A stretch of 64,000 nt of DNA from Bacteroidota bacterium. GTDB taxonomy: Bacteria > Bacteroidota > Ignavibacteria > Kryptoniales > JAKASW01. This document shows positions 1 to 8,843 of the stretch, piece after piece; position 1 is the stretch's first letter, and the number at the start of each line of letters is the position of its first letter. The translations under genes were made by a program, and so were the position numbers. A model generated the notes under the pieces. That model saw nothing but the letters and a program-made list of their open reading frames with translations, did not search any database and was not told the DNA's origin. The stretch covers positions 138,247 to 202,246 of the forward strand of contig JAJYIT010000001.1 in NCBI GenBank assembly GCA_021789975.1. The letters are read 5' to 3'.

Positions 1-467
1 TAGTTGTCATAGATGGTTATGATTTGCTCGACGATCTCCATCCCGTCATGGCTGATATCGTCGAGCCTACCGACAAACGGACTGATGTAAGATGCACCCG
101 CCTTGGCTGCAAGCAATGCCTGCGTGGGAGAAAAGCAGAGCGTAACGTTAGTCTTTATACCTTCATCACTGAGTCGCTTTACGGCTTTGAGGCCCTCTTT
201 TATCAATGGGATTTTTATAACGACGTTATCTGCGATCTTGACAAGTTCTTTTGCTTCTTTGAGCATGCCATCCATGTCCGTGGAAACAACCTCTGCGTTC
301 ACAGGGCCAGGGACAATTTTGCATATTTGCGATATCAGTTCCCTGAACGGAATACTGTACTTCTCTTTTGCGACCAGGCTCGGATTCGTCGTGACGCCAT
401 CCAACACCCCCAGCTCCGCCGCTTCTTTGATTTCGTCGAGATTTGCCGTGTCTATGAAAAACTTCAT
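1..467 (-). CDS. Transaldolase / fructose-6-phosphate aldolase family (TalC/Fsa type), 3' end cut by window edge
   Basis: Class I aldolase that transfers or cleaves a dihydroxyacetone unit through a lysine Schiff base in the cytoplasmic pentose phosphate pathway. The minus strand reads from ATG at 467 without a stop to base 1, giving 155 residues of a family usually near 215, so the C-terminus lies outside the window. Family landmarks seen are the N-terminal [10 protein letters not shown] (Asp6), GVTTNPSLV near residue 24, the Schiff-base lysine in NVVIKIPLI (Lys85), and [20 protein letters not shown] followed by [11 protein letters not shown] good ribosome site (AAGGAGCAAG) precedes the ATG. 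TalC-type transaldolase and fructose-6-phosphate aldolase cannot be separated from this fragment; transaldolase is the commoner activity. Confidence 0.93.
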   Translation of the reverse strand, partial: MKFFIDTANLDEIKEAAELGVLDGVTTNPSLVAKEKYSIPFRELISQICKIVPGPVNAEVVSTDMDGMLKEAKELVKIADNVVIKIPLIKEGLKAVKRLSDEGIKTNVTLCFSPTQALLAAKAGASYISPFVGRLDDISHDGMEIVEQIITIYDN

Positions 468-779
468 GACTTGCTCCTTAAGATTTGATTGTCAAAAACT
501 CAAACAAAAATATCACTGTTATGGTTTGGGAAAAATAGTAACCTCCGTCGGATGTTAAAATATTAGCTAAAGGAGGGGAAAAATGAAAGGGAGGGTTCCT
601 GAAGTTGGCGGAACTTTGGAGTCGCCCTTCGCTATAAAATCCCGAAAAAGATGCCGGCAGAAAATCAGATGAATATTCTGGGGCAAAAAAACCGTTGAAT
701 CCTTTCTTCCTTGAAAGAATTACGTGACGGTGCGGATCGGCCGCTGAACACTAACGTGGAAATTGTGTCTCGAAACTAC
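468..779. other. Intergenic stretch upstream of the transaldolase
   Basis: These 312 bases lie between the pyrG stop and the transaldolase start, both on the minus strand. I see no coding frame with a convincing start, no tRNA and no terminator with a U-tract. It most likely carries the transaldolase promoter, but I could not pick a credible -35/-10 pair. Confidence 0.5.
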
Positions 780-2393
780 TCAGTCCTTCTTATTTTCCAG
801 TGCCGCTTTCACGAACTCCCTGAACAGCGGGTGAGCCTTCGTGGCGCGCGACTTCAGCTCCGGGTGAAACTGGCATCCTACGAACCAAGGATGGTCCGGC
901 AGTTCCATCATCTCGACCAATTCGCCATCGGGGGAAAGACCGCTGAACTTCATTCCAGCATCAGCGAGTCTCCGCCTGAACTTATTGTTCACTTCAAATC
1001 TATGCCTGTGTCTTTCACTGATCACCTCGGCGCCGTAAGCCTGGTGCGATTTTGTACCCTTCTGGAGCATGCAAATATAAGCTCCGACCCGCATCGTGCC
1101 GCCTTTCTCCTTGATGTTCTTCTGGCCCGGCATTATATCGATAACGTTGTGCACGGTTTTCTTGAACTCAGTTGAGTTCGCATCTTTCCAACCAAGAACA
1201 TGTCTGGCGTATTCAATAATCGCCGTCTGCATTCCGAGACAAATCCCAAAGTAGGGAAGCTTGTTTTCGCGAGCATACTGGATAGCTGTGATCATTCCTT
1301 CTATCCCGCGTTCTCCGAACCCTCCCGGTACCAGCAGGCCATCGATGTCCGATAAGGTGGACTGCGGTCCGTCCTTTTCAACCTGTTCGGCGGCGATCCA
1401 TTTTAGCTCCACGCTCGCATTGTTTTCGGCACCTGCATGGATGAATGCTTCGCGTATACTTTTGTACGCGTCGAGAAGTTCGGTGTACTTTCCGCAGATT
1501 CCAATATTCACAGCGTGCTCTGGATTCTTCACTCGTTCCACCATCTCCTGCCACTCGGCAAGGTCCGGTTCCTTTGCCTGCAGGTTCAGTTTCTGGAGCA
1601 CAATATCGTCGAGCCGCTGCTTCTTCAATATCAGAGGCATCTCGTAAATTGTCTCGACATCCCGCCCTTCGATAACCGAGTCCGCTTCGATGTTTGTGAA
1701 CATGGCGATCTTTTCTTTTACTTCTCGCGTTATCCTTTTAGAAGTTCGGCAAATAAGTACCTCGGGTTGAACTCCGATCTCCAGAAGGCTCTTGACGCTA
1801 TGCTGTGTCGGCTTGGTTTTGATCTCACCTGCAGCTTCTATGTATGGAACGAGAGTGACGTGAATATTGAGCGCGTTCTTCTTCCCTCTCTTGAGCATGA
1901 ATTGTCTCATCGCTTCGAGGAAAGGCAGCCCTTCGATGTCGCCAACAGTACCGCCGATCTCAGTGATTACAATATCGAAGTTGCCGTTTTCATAGGCAGC
2001 AGAGAAGCGGCGCTTGATCTCATCTGTAATGTGCGGAACAACCTGAACACATGCGCCAAGATAGTCCCCCCGCCGTTCCTTTGTAATTACCTCGTAATAA
2101 ACTTGGCCCGTAGTTGTGTTGCTGGCGCGGGTGGTTGTGATATCGAGGAATCGTTCGTAATGTCCAAGATCCAAATCTGCCTCTGCGCCGTCGTCCGTCA
2201 CGTAAACCTCGCCATGCTGAAAGGGGTTCATAGTACCGGCATCGACGTTTATGTATGGATCGAATTTTTGCATCGCCACCCTTAACCCTCTCGACTTCAG
2301 TAAGAGACCTAAAGATGCAGCTGCTATGCCTTTTCCCAGGGATGACACCACCCCACCTGTCACAAAAATATACTTTGTGTTTCTCTTTGCCAA
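780..2393 (-). CDS. pyrG: CTP synthase (glutamine hydrolysing)
   Basis: Makes CTP from UTP, ATP and glutamine, the last step of de novo pyrimidine nucleotide synthesis. The 537 residues match the usual 530-550. The N-terminal synthase domain opens with [16 protein letters not shown] and carries [12 protein letters not shown]. The C-terminal class I glutamine amidotransferase domain has the oxyanion strand [11 protein letters not shown], the nucleophile Cys385 in FGICLGMQ, and His510/Glu512 in QFHPE. The start is TTG at 2393 behind GGGGTGAAAG, seven bases after the kdsB stop; no closer ATG fits the conserved N-terminus. The short gap to kdsB suggests one operon, so CTP is made beside the enzyme that uses it to activate Kdo. 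Confidence 0.97.
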   Translation of the reverse strand: MAKRNTKYIFVTGGVVSSLGKGIAAASLGLLLKSRGLRVAMQKFDPYINVDAGTMNPFQHGEVYVTDDGAEADLDLGHYERFLDITTTRASNTTTGQVYYEVITKERRGDYLGACVQVVPHITDEIKRRFSAAYENGNFDIVITEIGGTVGDIEGLPFLEAMRQFMLKRGKKNALNIHVTLVPYIEAAGEIKTKPTQHSVKSLLEIGVQPEVLICRTSKRITREVKEKIAMFTNIEADSVIEGRDVETIYEMPLILKKQRLDDIVLQKLNLQAKEPDLAEWQEMVERVKNPEHAVNIGICGKYTELLDAYKSIREAFIHAGAENNASVELKWIAAEQVEKDGPQSTLSDIDGLLVPGGFGERGIEGMITAIQYARENKLPYFGICLGMQTAIIEYARHVLGWKDANSTEFKKTVHNVIDIMPGQKNIKEKGGTMRVGAYICMLQKGTKSHQAYGAEVISERHRHRFEVNNKFRRRLADAGMKFSGLSPDGELVEMMELPDHPWFVGCQFHPELKSRATKAHPLFREFVKAALENKKD

Positions 2394-2399
2394 TTTCTT

Positions 2400-3170
2400 T
2401 CACCCCATCGATTTCTTAGTCATGATAATTTTTTCAACCGCTTCAATGTCCGCAGGAATATCGACAGAAATCGTATCTTCCAGCGTTACGGCAACTTTAA
2501 TCTTGTATCCATTCTCCAATACGCGCAGCTGTTCCAGCTTCTCGGCTAACTCCAGCGGTGATTCTTTCATCCTGGTCAACTTCTTAAGAAAGCCGGCTGT
2601 GTATCCATAAATGCCGAGATGCTTAAGAAATCTGAAATCCACCAGGTAATTGCGGTTACCCGCATCCCGTATCGAAGGTATCATATTCCGCGAGAAGTAA
2701 AGGGCACAGCCATTCTTGTCTAAAACCACTTTGACGACGTTAGGTGACAAAAGTGATTCCTCGTCTAGAATAGGAACCGCCGCTGTCGACATCACGCAAT
2801 CGCCGGAACCAATCAGCGGAGCAACTACGGCATCAACGGTCGAGGGTGATATTAGCGGTTCGTCTCCCTGAACGTTTATGACTACCTGTGCCCCGGTCTT
2901 TTCCGCGGCTTCGGCACACCTGTCAGTGCCGCTCCGGCAAGAAGGGGAAGTCATGACATATCTCCCGCCGAAACTTTCAACGGCTTCAGCGATTCTGCCG
3001 TCATCTGTTGCAACAAATACTTCCTCGACCTTCCCTGCCTGCTTCACCCGTTCATACACGTGCTGTATCATCGGCTTATCGGCGATCATAGCAAGCGGCT
3101 TTCCGGGAAAGCGCGTGGAGCCATACCTCGCCGGTATAATCGCGGTGATCTTTGAAGAGAGTCCTGTCAT
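2400..3170 (-). CDS. kdsB: 3-deoxy-manno-octulosonate cytidylyltransferase (CMP-Kdo synthetase)
   Basis: Couples CTP to Kdo to give CMP-Kdo, the activated sugar for the LPS inner core. The 256-residue protein is normal length. The nucleotide-binding signature IPARYGSTRFPGKPL lies at residues 12-26, followed by TDDGRIAEAV, the CRSGTDRCAEA segment and the VINVQGDEPL motif of this family. The ATG at 3170 starts directly at the conserved N-terminus. It ends six bases before pyrG, which supplies CTP. The gene implies a Kdo-containing LPS, in line with lptD and lptE elsewhere in the window. Confidence 0.96.
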   Translation of the reverse strand: MTGLSSKITAIIPARYGSTRFPGKPLAMIADKPMIQHVYERVKQAGKVEEVFVATDDGRIAEAVESFGGRYVMTSPSCRSGTDRCAEAAEKTGAQVVINVQGDEPLISPSTVDAVVAPLIGSGDCVMSTAAVPILDEESLLSPNVVKVVLDKNGCALYFSRNMIPSIRDAGNRNYLVDFRFLKHLGIYGYTAGFLKKLTRMKESPLELAEKLEQLRVLENGYKIKVAVTLEDTISVDIPADIEAVEKIIMTKKSMG

Positions 3171-3219
3171 CTAACCTCTTTCCACTTGCCTCATGCTTCT
3201 GAAAGCTTATCTTTGACCT

Positions 3220-3510
3220 CTATCTATCGATTACCTTCGGGACTTTGAAAAACTGTTCCGATTTCGCGGGAGCGTTTTCAAGAGCCTCTCCGGTTGGGAG
3301 AGAGGGTCTCACTACATCCTCTCGAAGTGCATTCTTAAGCTCGATCACGTGCGAGAGAGGCTCAACATTCGAAGTGTCAAGCTCGTTCAGCTTGTCCATG
3401 AAAGAGAGTATCTCGTTGAACTGCTCGGTAAACTCTGCCTTTTCCTCATCAGAAAAGCTGAGCTTTGCAAGTTTGGCTATGTGTTCTACATCCTTTATGG
3501 CTACCGGCAT
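3220..3510 (-). CDS. gatC: Asp-tRNA(Asn)/Glu-tRNA(Gln) amidotransferase subunit C
   Basis: Small subunit of the GatCAB complex, which converts misacylated Glu-tRNA(Gln) or Asp-tRNA(Asn) to the correct amide form in the cytoplasm. I start it at the ATG at 3510, giving 96 residues (family about 95), because AGGAG lies eight bases upstream and the conserved N-terminus VEHIAKLAKLSFSDEE follows. A longer reading from 3534 adds eight unconserved residues. NVEPLSHVIELKNALREDVV is the typical middle part, and the C-terminus EQFFKVPKVI is also typical. GatA and GatB are not in the window. Confidence 0.93.
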   Translation of the reverse strand: MPVAIKDVEHIAKLAKLSFSDEEKAEFTEQFNEILSFMDKLNELDTSNVEPLSHVIELKNALREDVVRPSLPTGEALENAPAKSEQFFKVPKVIDR

Positions 3511-3534
3511 GGTGTCTCCTTTAGCTGTCAGCAA

Positions 3535-4293
3535 TCAGCGGTCGGCATTCAGGTCCTGAAAAAGTTCTTGCTGGTGGCTGAGACCTGGCAGCTGATTGCT
3601 TTTGTAATTTTTCTCAATTATCTCACGTACCCGATTCATCAGCGCAACTGCTCCCTGCTTATCATGGTACTCCGAGGTTTCGACAGGTGAATCGACAATG
3701 ATCGTGATTTCTCCTTTGCGCACATTGAAGCTCCCCTTCTGCATTATGTTGTAGCTACCGAGTATCGTCAGGGGAACGATCGGGACCCCCGCCTGGATCG
3801 CTAGTGAAAATGCTCCGCGCTTGAAGGGCTGCAAGTTGCCGTCTTTGGTCCGCGTGCCTTCGGCAAACAAAATTACGCTCTCGCCAAGTGCGATCCTTCG
3901 AGCGGCTTTCTCCAGACTCCGAATAGAATCTGGACCGCTTTTCCGATCGACCATGATATGAGCTCTTGCGGTGGCCCAGCCGAAGATGGGAATCCTCGTA
4001 ATCTCCTTTTTGGCCAGAAATCTGACATACCTGTTGACGGCGAGGACAACTGCCGTTATGTCGAAGAGGCTGGCATGGTTGGATACATACACGTAAGGTT
4101 TTCGTCTGTCGACCTTTTCAAGTCCTACGGCTCTTACCTTGATGCCCGTGGCGGCAAACACCGCCCTGGACCACCAGTAGGCGACGAACGAGAACGATTT
4201 GTTCTTCCTGTCAAACGGAATCGATAGCAAATAGAAGATTGAAAAGATGATCGTCAAGACGCCTGCAGTTATTGCACCAAAAAGAAATCTCAT
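3535..4293 (-). CDS. plsC: 1-acyl-sn-glycerol-3-phosphate acyltransferase (PlsC family)
   Basis: Adds the second acyl chain to lysophosphatidic acid to make phosphatidic acid at the inner membrane. It has 252 residues with an N-terminal membrane segment (about residues 5-26). The acyltransferase motif NHASLFD (His73, Asp78) and the substrate-binding FAEGTRTKDG (EGTR at 145-148) are present, followed by GVPIVPLTILGS. The ATG start overlaps the end of the upstream M48 protease gene by four bases (ATGA), so the two are translationally coupled. Related acyltransferases for other acceptors share these motifs; the exact acceptor is inferred. Confidence 0.87.
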   Translation of the reverse strand: MRFLFGAITAGVLTIIFSIFYLLSIPFDRKNKSFSFVAYWWSRAVFAATGIKVRAVGLEKVDRRKPYVYVSNHASLFDITAVVLAVNRYVRFLAKKEITRIPIFGWATARAHIMVDRKSGPDSIRSLEKAARRIALGESVILFAEGTRTKDGNLQPFKRGAFSLAIQAGVPIVPLTILGSYNIMQKGSFNVRKGEITIIVDSPVETSEYHDKQGAVALMNRVREIIEKNYKSNQLPGLSHQQELFQDLNADR

Positions 4294-5486
4294 TTTGACG
4301 CTCCCTCCGAGTTGCCGTTACCTTCAAGCGCATACCTGATACGAGCGCCTATCGAAGGGTGATTGAAGAAAATCTTCTCTATCCATGCCGGTGGGTTTTC
4401 CGGCGACAGGTTGAGCCGTCCGAGTTTCCTCATAGTTCCAATAAAATCTTCAACCTTACCGGTGGTGGACAGTGCAAACCGGTCTGCCTCGTGCTCGATC
4501 CTCCGGGAGAAGAAATTACCGATTGGCATGGCGATTATGCCTAAAGCAACGAGAAGCAAAGCGAGGAACGGCAGAGCCGCGAGCCCATAGATCGGAACAC
4601 CGATAGCTCCGGCATATGCGGAGTATAGTCGGGCGACGATAAAGAACCCAACGGTGCTGACAATCCCACTTAATATAATTCCCTTCATCATGTGATGTTT
4701 CACGAGGTGCCCGAGCTCGTGAGCCATGACAACCTCTATTTCGTCGGGTGAAAAGCTCTCTAGAAGCGTGTCGCTGATAATGATTTTTCTCGTTCTTCCG
4801 AGACCAGTCATTGCAGCGTTTGCCTTTTTTGTTTCACGGCTCAGATCGAACGAAAACACCCCGCTCATCCGGTATCCAAATCTTCCGACAAGTTTCTGAA
4901 GCCGGCTCTTTAGCTCTTCTTCGTCCAGCGGCTTCAATTTGTAAAAGAGCGGAAGTATGAGTGCAGGGAAGAGTTGCGCAACGACGACCTGAAAAAGAAA
5001 GAAGAAAACTGCAAACAGCAGCCACCATAATCCTGGGGAATTCACCAGCAAGAAGTAGAATGCCATGAGCACCACCACACCAATGATTCCTCCGACTATC
5101 GCACCTTTCAGCTTTCTCGAGAACCATCTAAGGAATGACTGGTTCGAAAGCGAAAATCGATGTTCCACTACGAAATCCGCATAGTAGTCCATAGGGAACT
5201 TGATTAGTGAAAAGAGTATCTCTACGGAAAAAACAAAAATCAGAAGCGCCAGGTATTGGTTGTGAGAAACGGATGCGAGATGCATGAATGGCTTCCTCAA
5301 GGCCGTAAAGGCAAGAGCCGCAATGTAAATCAGAGTCAGTCCGATACTGATGACGGAGAGAGTTGTCCTTTTCCGGAGATACGAATTAGCAGGGTCGGAG
5401 GGCACTGGAGGAGTTTCTGAGATTTGGGACAGTGGGAGCGTAAAGAAGGAAAACCCTCGAGATTTGAAGATTGGTCCGCTTTGCAC
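4290..5486 (-). CDS. M48 family membrane zinc metalloprotease (Ste24/CAAX protease 1-like)
   Basis: Integral membrane zinc protease of the M48 family. The 398-residue protein has hydrophobic segments around 43-62, 78-97, 130-150 and 155-183 and again after the catalytic region. The zinc motif is HELGH (His256, Glu257, His260) and the third ligand glutamate lies in RRIEHEADRFAL near residue 345. The N-terminal membrane region with the PMDYYADFVVEHRFSLS segment resembles Ste24-type proteases rather than HtpX. The start is a GTG at 5486 with no clear ribosome site and no in-frame ATG nearby, so the N-terminus is uncertain. Substrates in bacteria of this group are unknown; membrane protein quality control is a guess from the family. 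Confidence 0.85.
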   Translation of the reverse strand: MQSGPIFKSRGFSFFTLPLSQISETPPVPSDPANSYLRKRTTLSVISIGLTLIYIAALAFTALRKPFMHLASVSHNQYLALLIFVFSVEILFSLIKFPMDYYADFVVEHRFSLSNQSFLRWFSRKLKGAIVGGIIGVVVLMAFYFLLVNSPGLWWLLFAVFFFLFQVVVAQLFPALILPLFYKLKPLDEEELKSRLQKLVGRFGYRMSGVFSFDLSRETKKANAAMTGLGRTRKIIISDTLLESFSPDEIEVVMAHELGHLVKHHMMKGIILSGIVSTVGFFIVARLYSAYAGAIGVPIYGLAALPFLALLLVALGIIAMPIGNFFSRRIEHEADRFALSTTGKVEDFIGTMRKLGRLNLSPENPPAWIEKIFFNHPSIGARIRYALEGNGNSEGASK

Positions 5487-5774
5487 TTGATAAAATAAAA
5501 ATGAGGGGAGTGAAAAACAAACTCAGAACGTGTAGAAGCTTCAAGATGATCAAAAGGTAACGGAAAGACTCGATGAATATACTGAGGTTCTGCGGCAATG
5601 AGGTCTCGAATTTTTCTTCCCGCAGTTCGGAGTTTTCGGTTCGACGAAAGAATTCAAGCGTTCGTTTGGATCCAGGGTTGAATTCGAAGTCCGGAGACAC
5701 GACTCCCAGTTACCTTGATTGAGGGAAAGGGGATGGCTATATTTTTAATCAATATTTGAATAGGAAGGCTCGAT
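5487..5774. other. Divergent intergenic region between the M48 protease and secA
   Basis: These 288 bases separate a minus-strand operon from the plus-strand secA-porU genes and must hold promoters for both. It is AT-rich near both ends. I found no hairpin with a U-tract and no convincing promoter hexamer pair. Confidence 0.4.
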
Positions 5775-8700
5775 TTGTCAATAATCAAGAGCATTTTTGG
5801 CTCCAAGCATGAGCGGGATGCAAAGAAACTCGAACCCGCCGTCGATGAAATCAACGAAGCTTTTGAAAAGCTACATGATCTTTCAGAAGAGGAGCTGAGA
5901 GGGAAAACCGATCAGTTTCGCTCCCGGATAAAAGAGGAAATCGCCGAAGTTGAGAAGGAAATCTCTGAGCTTAAGGCGAAACTAAAGGAGGACATCCGTG
6001 GGGAAGAACGGAAGAAGACTTACGGACGGCTTGAAGAGGTTGAGGAGGAGCGAGATGAGATAACCGCCGATATCCTCGATGAGATAATGCCGGAGGCATT
6101 TGCGGTTGCGAAGGAGGCATGCCGCAGGATGGTGGGACAGAGCTGGGAAATCACTGGCCATAAGATCGTCTGGGATATGGTTCCCTTCGATGTCCAGCTT
6201 ATGGGTGCGATGGTCCTGCATGACGGCAAGATTGCAGAAATGGCGACCGGTGAAGGGAAAACTCTCGTGGCAGTCATGCCGCTTTACCTTAACGCCCTTC
6301 CCGGCAGGGGCGTTCATCTTGTCACTGTGAACGATTATCTGGCCCGTCGCGACAGCGAATGGATGGGGAGAATACTTGAATCCCTCGGCCTGACAGTGGG
6401 GTGCATTCAGTCGGATATGGACACGAGCCAGCGGAAGAAGATGTACGAGTGCGACGTTACTTACGGCACCAACAATGAATTTGGATTCGATTATCTTCGA
6501 GATAATATGGGCGTTGAAGCAGAAGATATCGTTCAACGCGAACATTACTACGCAATAGTTGATGAGGTCGACTCGGTGCTCATCGACGAGGCGCGTACTC
6601 CTCTTATCATAAGTGGACCGGTCGGGTCCACTGAACACGCATTCGACGATATGAAGCCTCGCGTGGAGCGCCTTGTAAACGAGCAGGTTCGACTTATTAA
6701 CAAATATGCTGCAGATGCGGAGAAATTCCTTTCGGACGGACAACAGAAGGAAGCCGGAGTCCTTCTCCTCAGATCTTACAGGGGTTTCCCAAAGAACAAG
6801 AGGGTTAGCAAGCTTCTCAACGAACCTTCCAATAAACGCCTCATGCAGGAGACGGAACTTGAATATTTGAAGGATCAGGGTTCCCGAATGCATGAGATTG
6901 ACGATGAGCTATATTATGCCGTCGATGAAAAGACTAATGTGATCGATCTGACCGAAAAGGGGCGTGAGTTTCTTGCTTCTACACAGGCTGATAAAGACAT
7001 GTTTGTGCTGCCCGACATCGGCACGGAGGTCGCGTCGATGGAGAACGACAAGTTTCTGACACCGGCCCAGGTTCAGCGGAAGAAGGAAGATATATACAAA
7101 TTGTATGCTGAGCGAAGCGATAGGATTCACATTGTTTCCCAGCTTTTGAGGGCATACACATTATACGAAAAGGACGTGGAATACGTTGTACAGGACGGCA
7201 AAGTCCTGATAGTGGATGAATTTACGGGCAGGATACTGCAGGGACGTCGTTATTCTGAAGGCCTGCACCAGGCGATTGAGGCAAAGGAAAGTGTGAAAGT
7301 CGAGAGGGATACTCAAACCCTTGCAACTATAACCCTTCAGAATTACTTTAGACTCTATAAGAAACTCGCAGGGATGACAGGGACCGCTGAAACGGAGGCT
7401 AAGGAATTCTTCGACATATACAAATTAGACGTCGTCGTCATACCTGCCAACAAACCGGTTGTTAGAGATGATCAGAACGATTTGATTTACCGAACGAAGC
7501 GTGAAAAGTACAATGCGCTTATGAACGAGATTGAGGATCTTCGGAAACAGTCGCGGCCGGTATTGGTTGGAACAACGAACGTCGAGGTAAGTGAAACGCT
7601 GAGCAGGATGTTGAAGCGCCGCGGTATCGGACACGAGGTGCTCAATGCAAAGCAACATCAACGGGAAGCGGAGATTGTGGCACGTGCCGGTACGCCGGGC
7701 GCAATTACCATAGCGACTAACATGGCGGGAAGAGGAACCGACATTAAGCTGGGGCCGGGTGTCGTTGAAAAGGGCGGCTTGCATATAATTGGTACTGAAC
7801 GTCATGAGGCACGAAGGATCGACCGCCAGCTTAGAGGTCGTTCCGGCCGTCAGGGTGATCCGGGCTCTACGAGGTTCTATCTGTCACTTGAAGATGACCT
7901 AATGCGTCTTTTCGGGAGCGATAGAATTGCAAGAGTGATGGACCGATTCGGGATGAAAGAGGGCGACGTCATAGAGCATCCGATGATTACCAGAAGCGTC
8001 GAGAGAGCTCAGAGGAAAGTCGAAGAAAACAACTTCGCCATTCGAAAGAGGCTTCTCGAATATGACAACGTGATGAACCAGCAGCGTGAAGTGGTCTATG
8101 ACCGGAGAAAACATGCACTTGTCGGGGAGAGGCTGAAAGACGAGATTTTTGAGATGACCCGCGAACTCCTGACAGAGATGGTGGACAGTCACTATGATGA
8201 AGGCGATATCGCCGGCATGGTGGATGAGATCCGCAGGAGCTTCCTGGTAGATGTTAATTTTACGCCGGATGAATTCAGGCGTCTGGGCAAGGATGGAGTT
8301 GTCGACAAAGCACTCAATACGGCTATTGATTTCTACAATTCTAAGGAACAGCAGCTAGGAACGGAGATGATGAGTCGTCTCGAAAGAATGGCGACACTTC
8401 AGGTTATCGACGAAAGGTGGAAAGAACATCTTCGTGAGATGGATGACCTGAAGGAGGGAATTAATCTTCGAGCTTATGGCCAGAAGGATCCACTGGTCGA
8501 ATACAAGCGTGAAGCCTTCGATATGTTCGTCGGCATGCTGAAGAATATAAGTCGTGAAGTTATCCAGATCGTATACAGGGCGTTCCCGGCAGCACCGGAA
8601 GAGATACCCCAGCGGCGTGCCGCCAGGGCTCCGAGGAGGGAACAAATGCAGCTGCAGCACGAATCTGCCGTTGGCTTCGGTTTATCCGCCGGCCCTGCCG

Positions 8701-8843
8701 GAGAGGGCAACCGCGGCCCAATGGCGCAAGGTGCTGAAGGTCAGATTAAACGAAAACCAATCAGGGTCGCTGAGAAAGTCGGGCGGAACGATCCCTGCCC
8801 GTGTGGAAGCGGCAAAAAGTACAAGAACTGTCATGGGAAGTGA
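5775..8843 (+). CDS. secA: Preprotein translocase ATPase SecA
   Basis: Motor ATPase that drives proteins through SecYEG at the inner membrane. It has 1022 residues, longer than the roughly 900 of E. coli. The Walker A TGEGKT is at residues 158-163 and the DEAD-type box reads VDEVDSVLIDEARTPL. An acidic, coiled insertion lies around residues 55-100 and another lies in the preprotein-binding region after LIISGPVG; such insertions are known from Bacteroidota/Chlorobiota SecA. The C-terminus carries the zinc-binding SEC-C tail NDPCPCGSGKKYKNCHG. The start is TTG at 5775 behind AGGAAGG at the right distance; it leads straight into the usual SIIKSIFGSKHERDAKKL N-terminus. The stop overlaps the next gene by four bases. 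Confidence 0.97.
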   Translation: MSIIKSIFGSKHERDAKKLEPAVDEINEAFEKLHDLSEEELRGKTDQFRSRIKEEIAEVEKEISELKAKLKEDIRGEERKKTYGRLEEVEEERDEITADILDEIMPEAFAVAKEACRRMVGQSWEITGHKIVWDMVPFDVQLMGAMVLHDGKIAEMATGEGKTLVAVMPLYLNALPGRGVHLVTVNDYLARRDSEWMGRILESLGLTVGCIQSDMDTSQRKKMYECDVTYGTNNEFGFDYLRDNMGVEAEDIVQREHYYAIVDEVDSVLIDEARTPLIISGPVGSTEHAFDDMKPRVERLVNEQVRLINKYAADAEKFLSDGQQKEAGVLLLRSYRGFPKNKRVSKLLNEPSNKRLMQETELEYLKDQGSRMHEIDDELYYAVDEKTNVIDLTEKGREFLASTQADKDMFVLPDIGTEVASMENDKFLTPAQVQRKKEDIYKLYAERSDRIHIVSQLLRAYTLYEKDVEYVVQDGKVLIVDEFTGRILQGRRYSEGLHQAIEAKESVKVERDTQTLATITLQNYFRLYKKLAGMTGTAETEAKEFFDIYKLDVVVIPANKPVVRDDQNDLIYRTKREKYNALMNEIEDLRKQSRPVLVGTTNVEVSETLSRMLKRRGIGHEVLNAKQHQREAEIVARAGTPGAITIATNMAGRGTDIKLGPGVVEKGGLHIIGTERHEARRIDRQLRGRSGRQGDPGSTRFYLSLEDDLMRLFGSDRIARVMDRFGMKEGDVIEHPMITRSVERAQRKVEENNFAIRKRLLEYDNVMNQQREVVYDRRKHALVGERLKDEIFEMTRELLTEMVDSHYDEGDIAGMVDEIRRSFLVDVNFTPDEFRRLGKDGVVDKALNTAIDFYNSKEQQLGTEMMSRLERMATLQVIDERWKEHLREMDDLKEGINLRAYGQKDPLVEYKREAFDMFVGMLKNISREVIQIVYRAFPAAPEEIPQRRAARAPRREQMQLQHESAVGFGLSAGPAGEGNRGPMAQGAEGQIKRKPIRVAEKVGRNDPCPCGSGKKYKNCHGK

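Noticed and set aside
1437-2285. Long plus-strand open frame of 282 codons inside pyrG
   Set aside because: It is antisense to pyrG, which has every family motif, and its translation has no recognisable domain.
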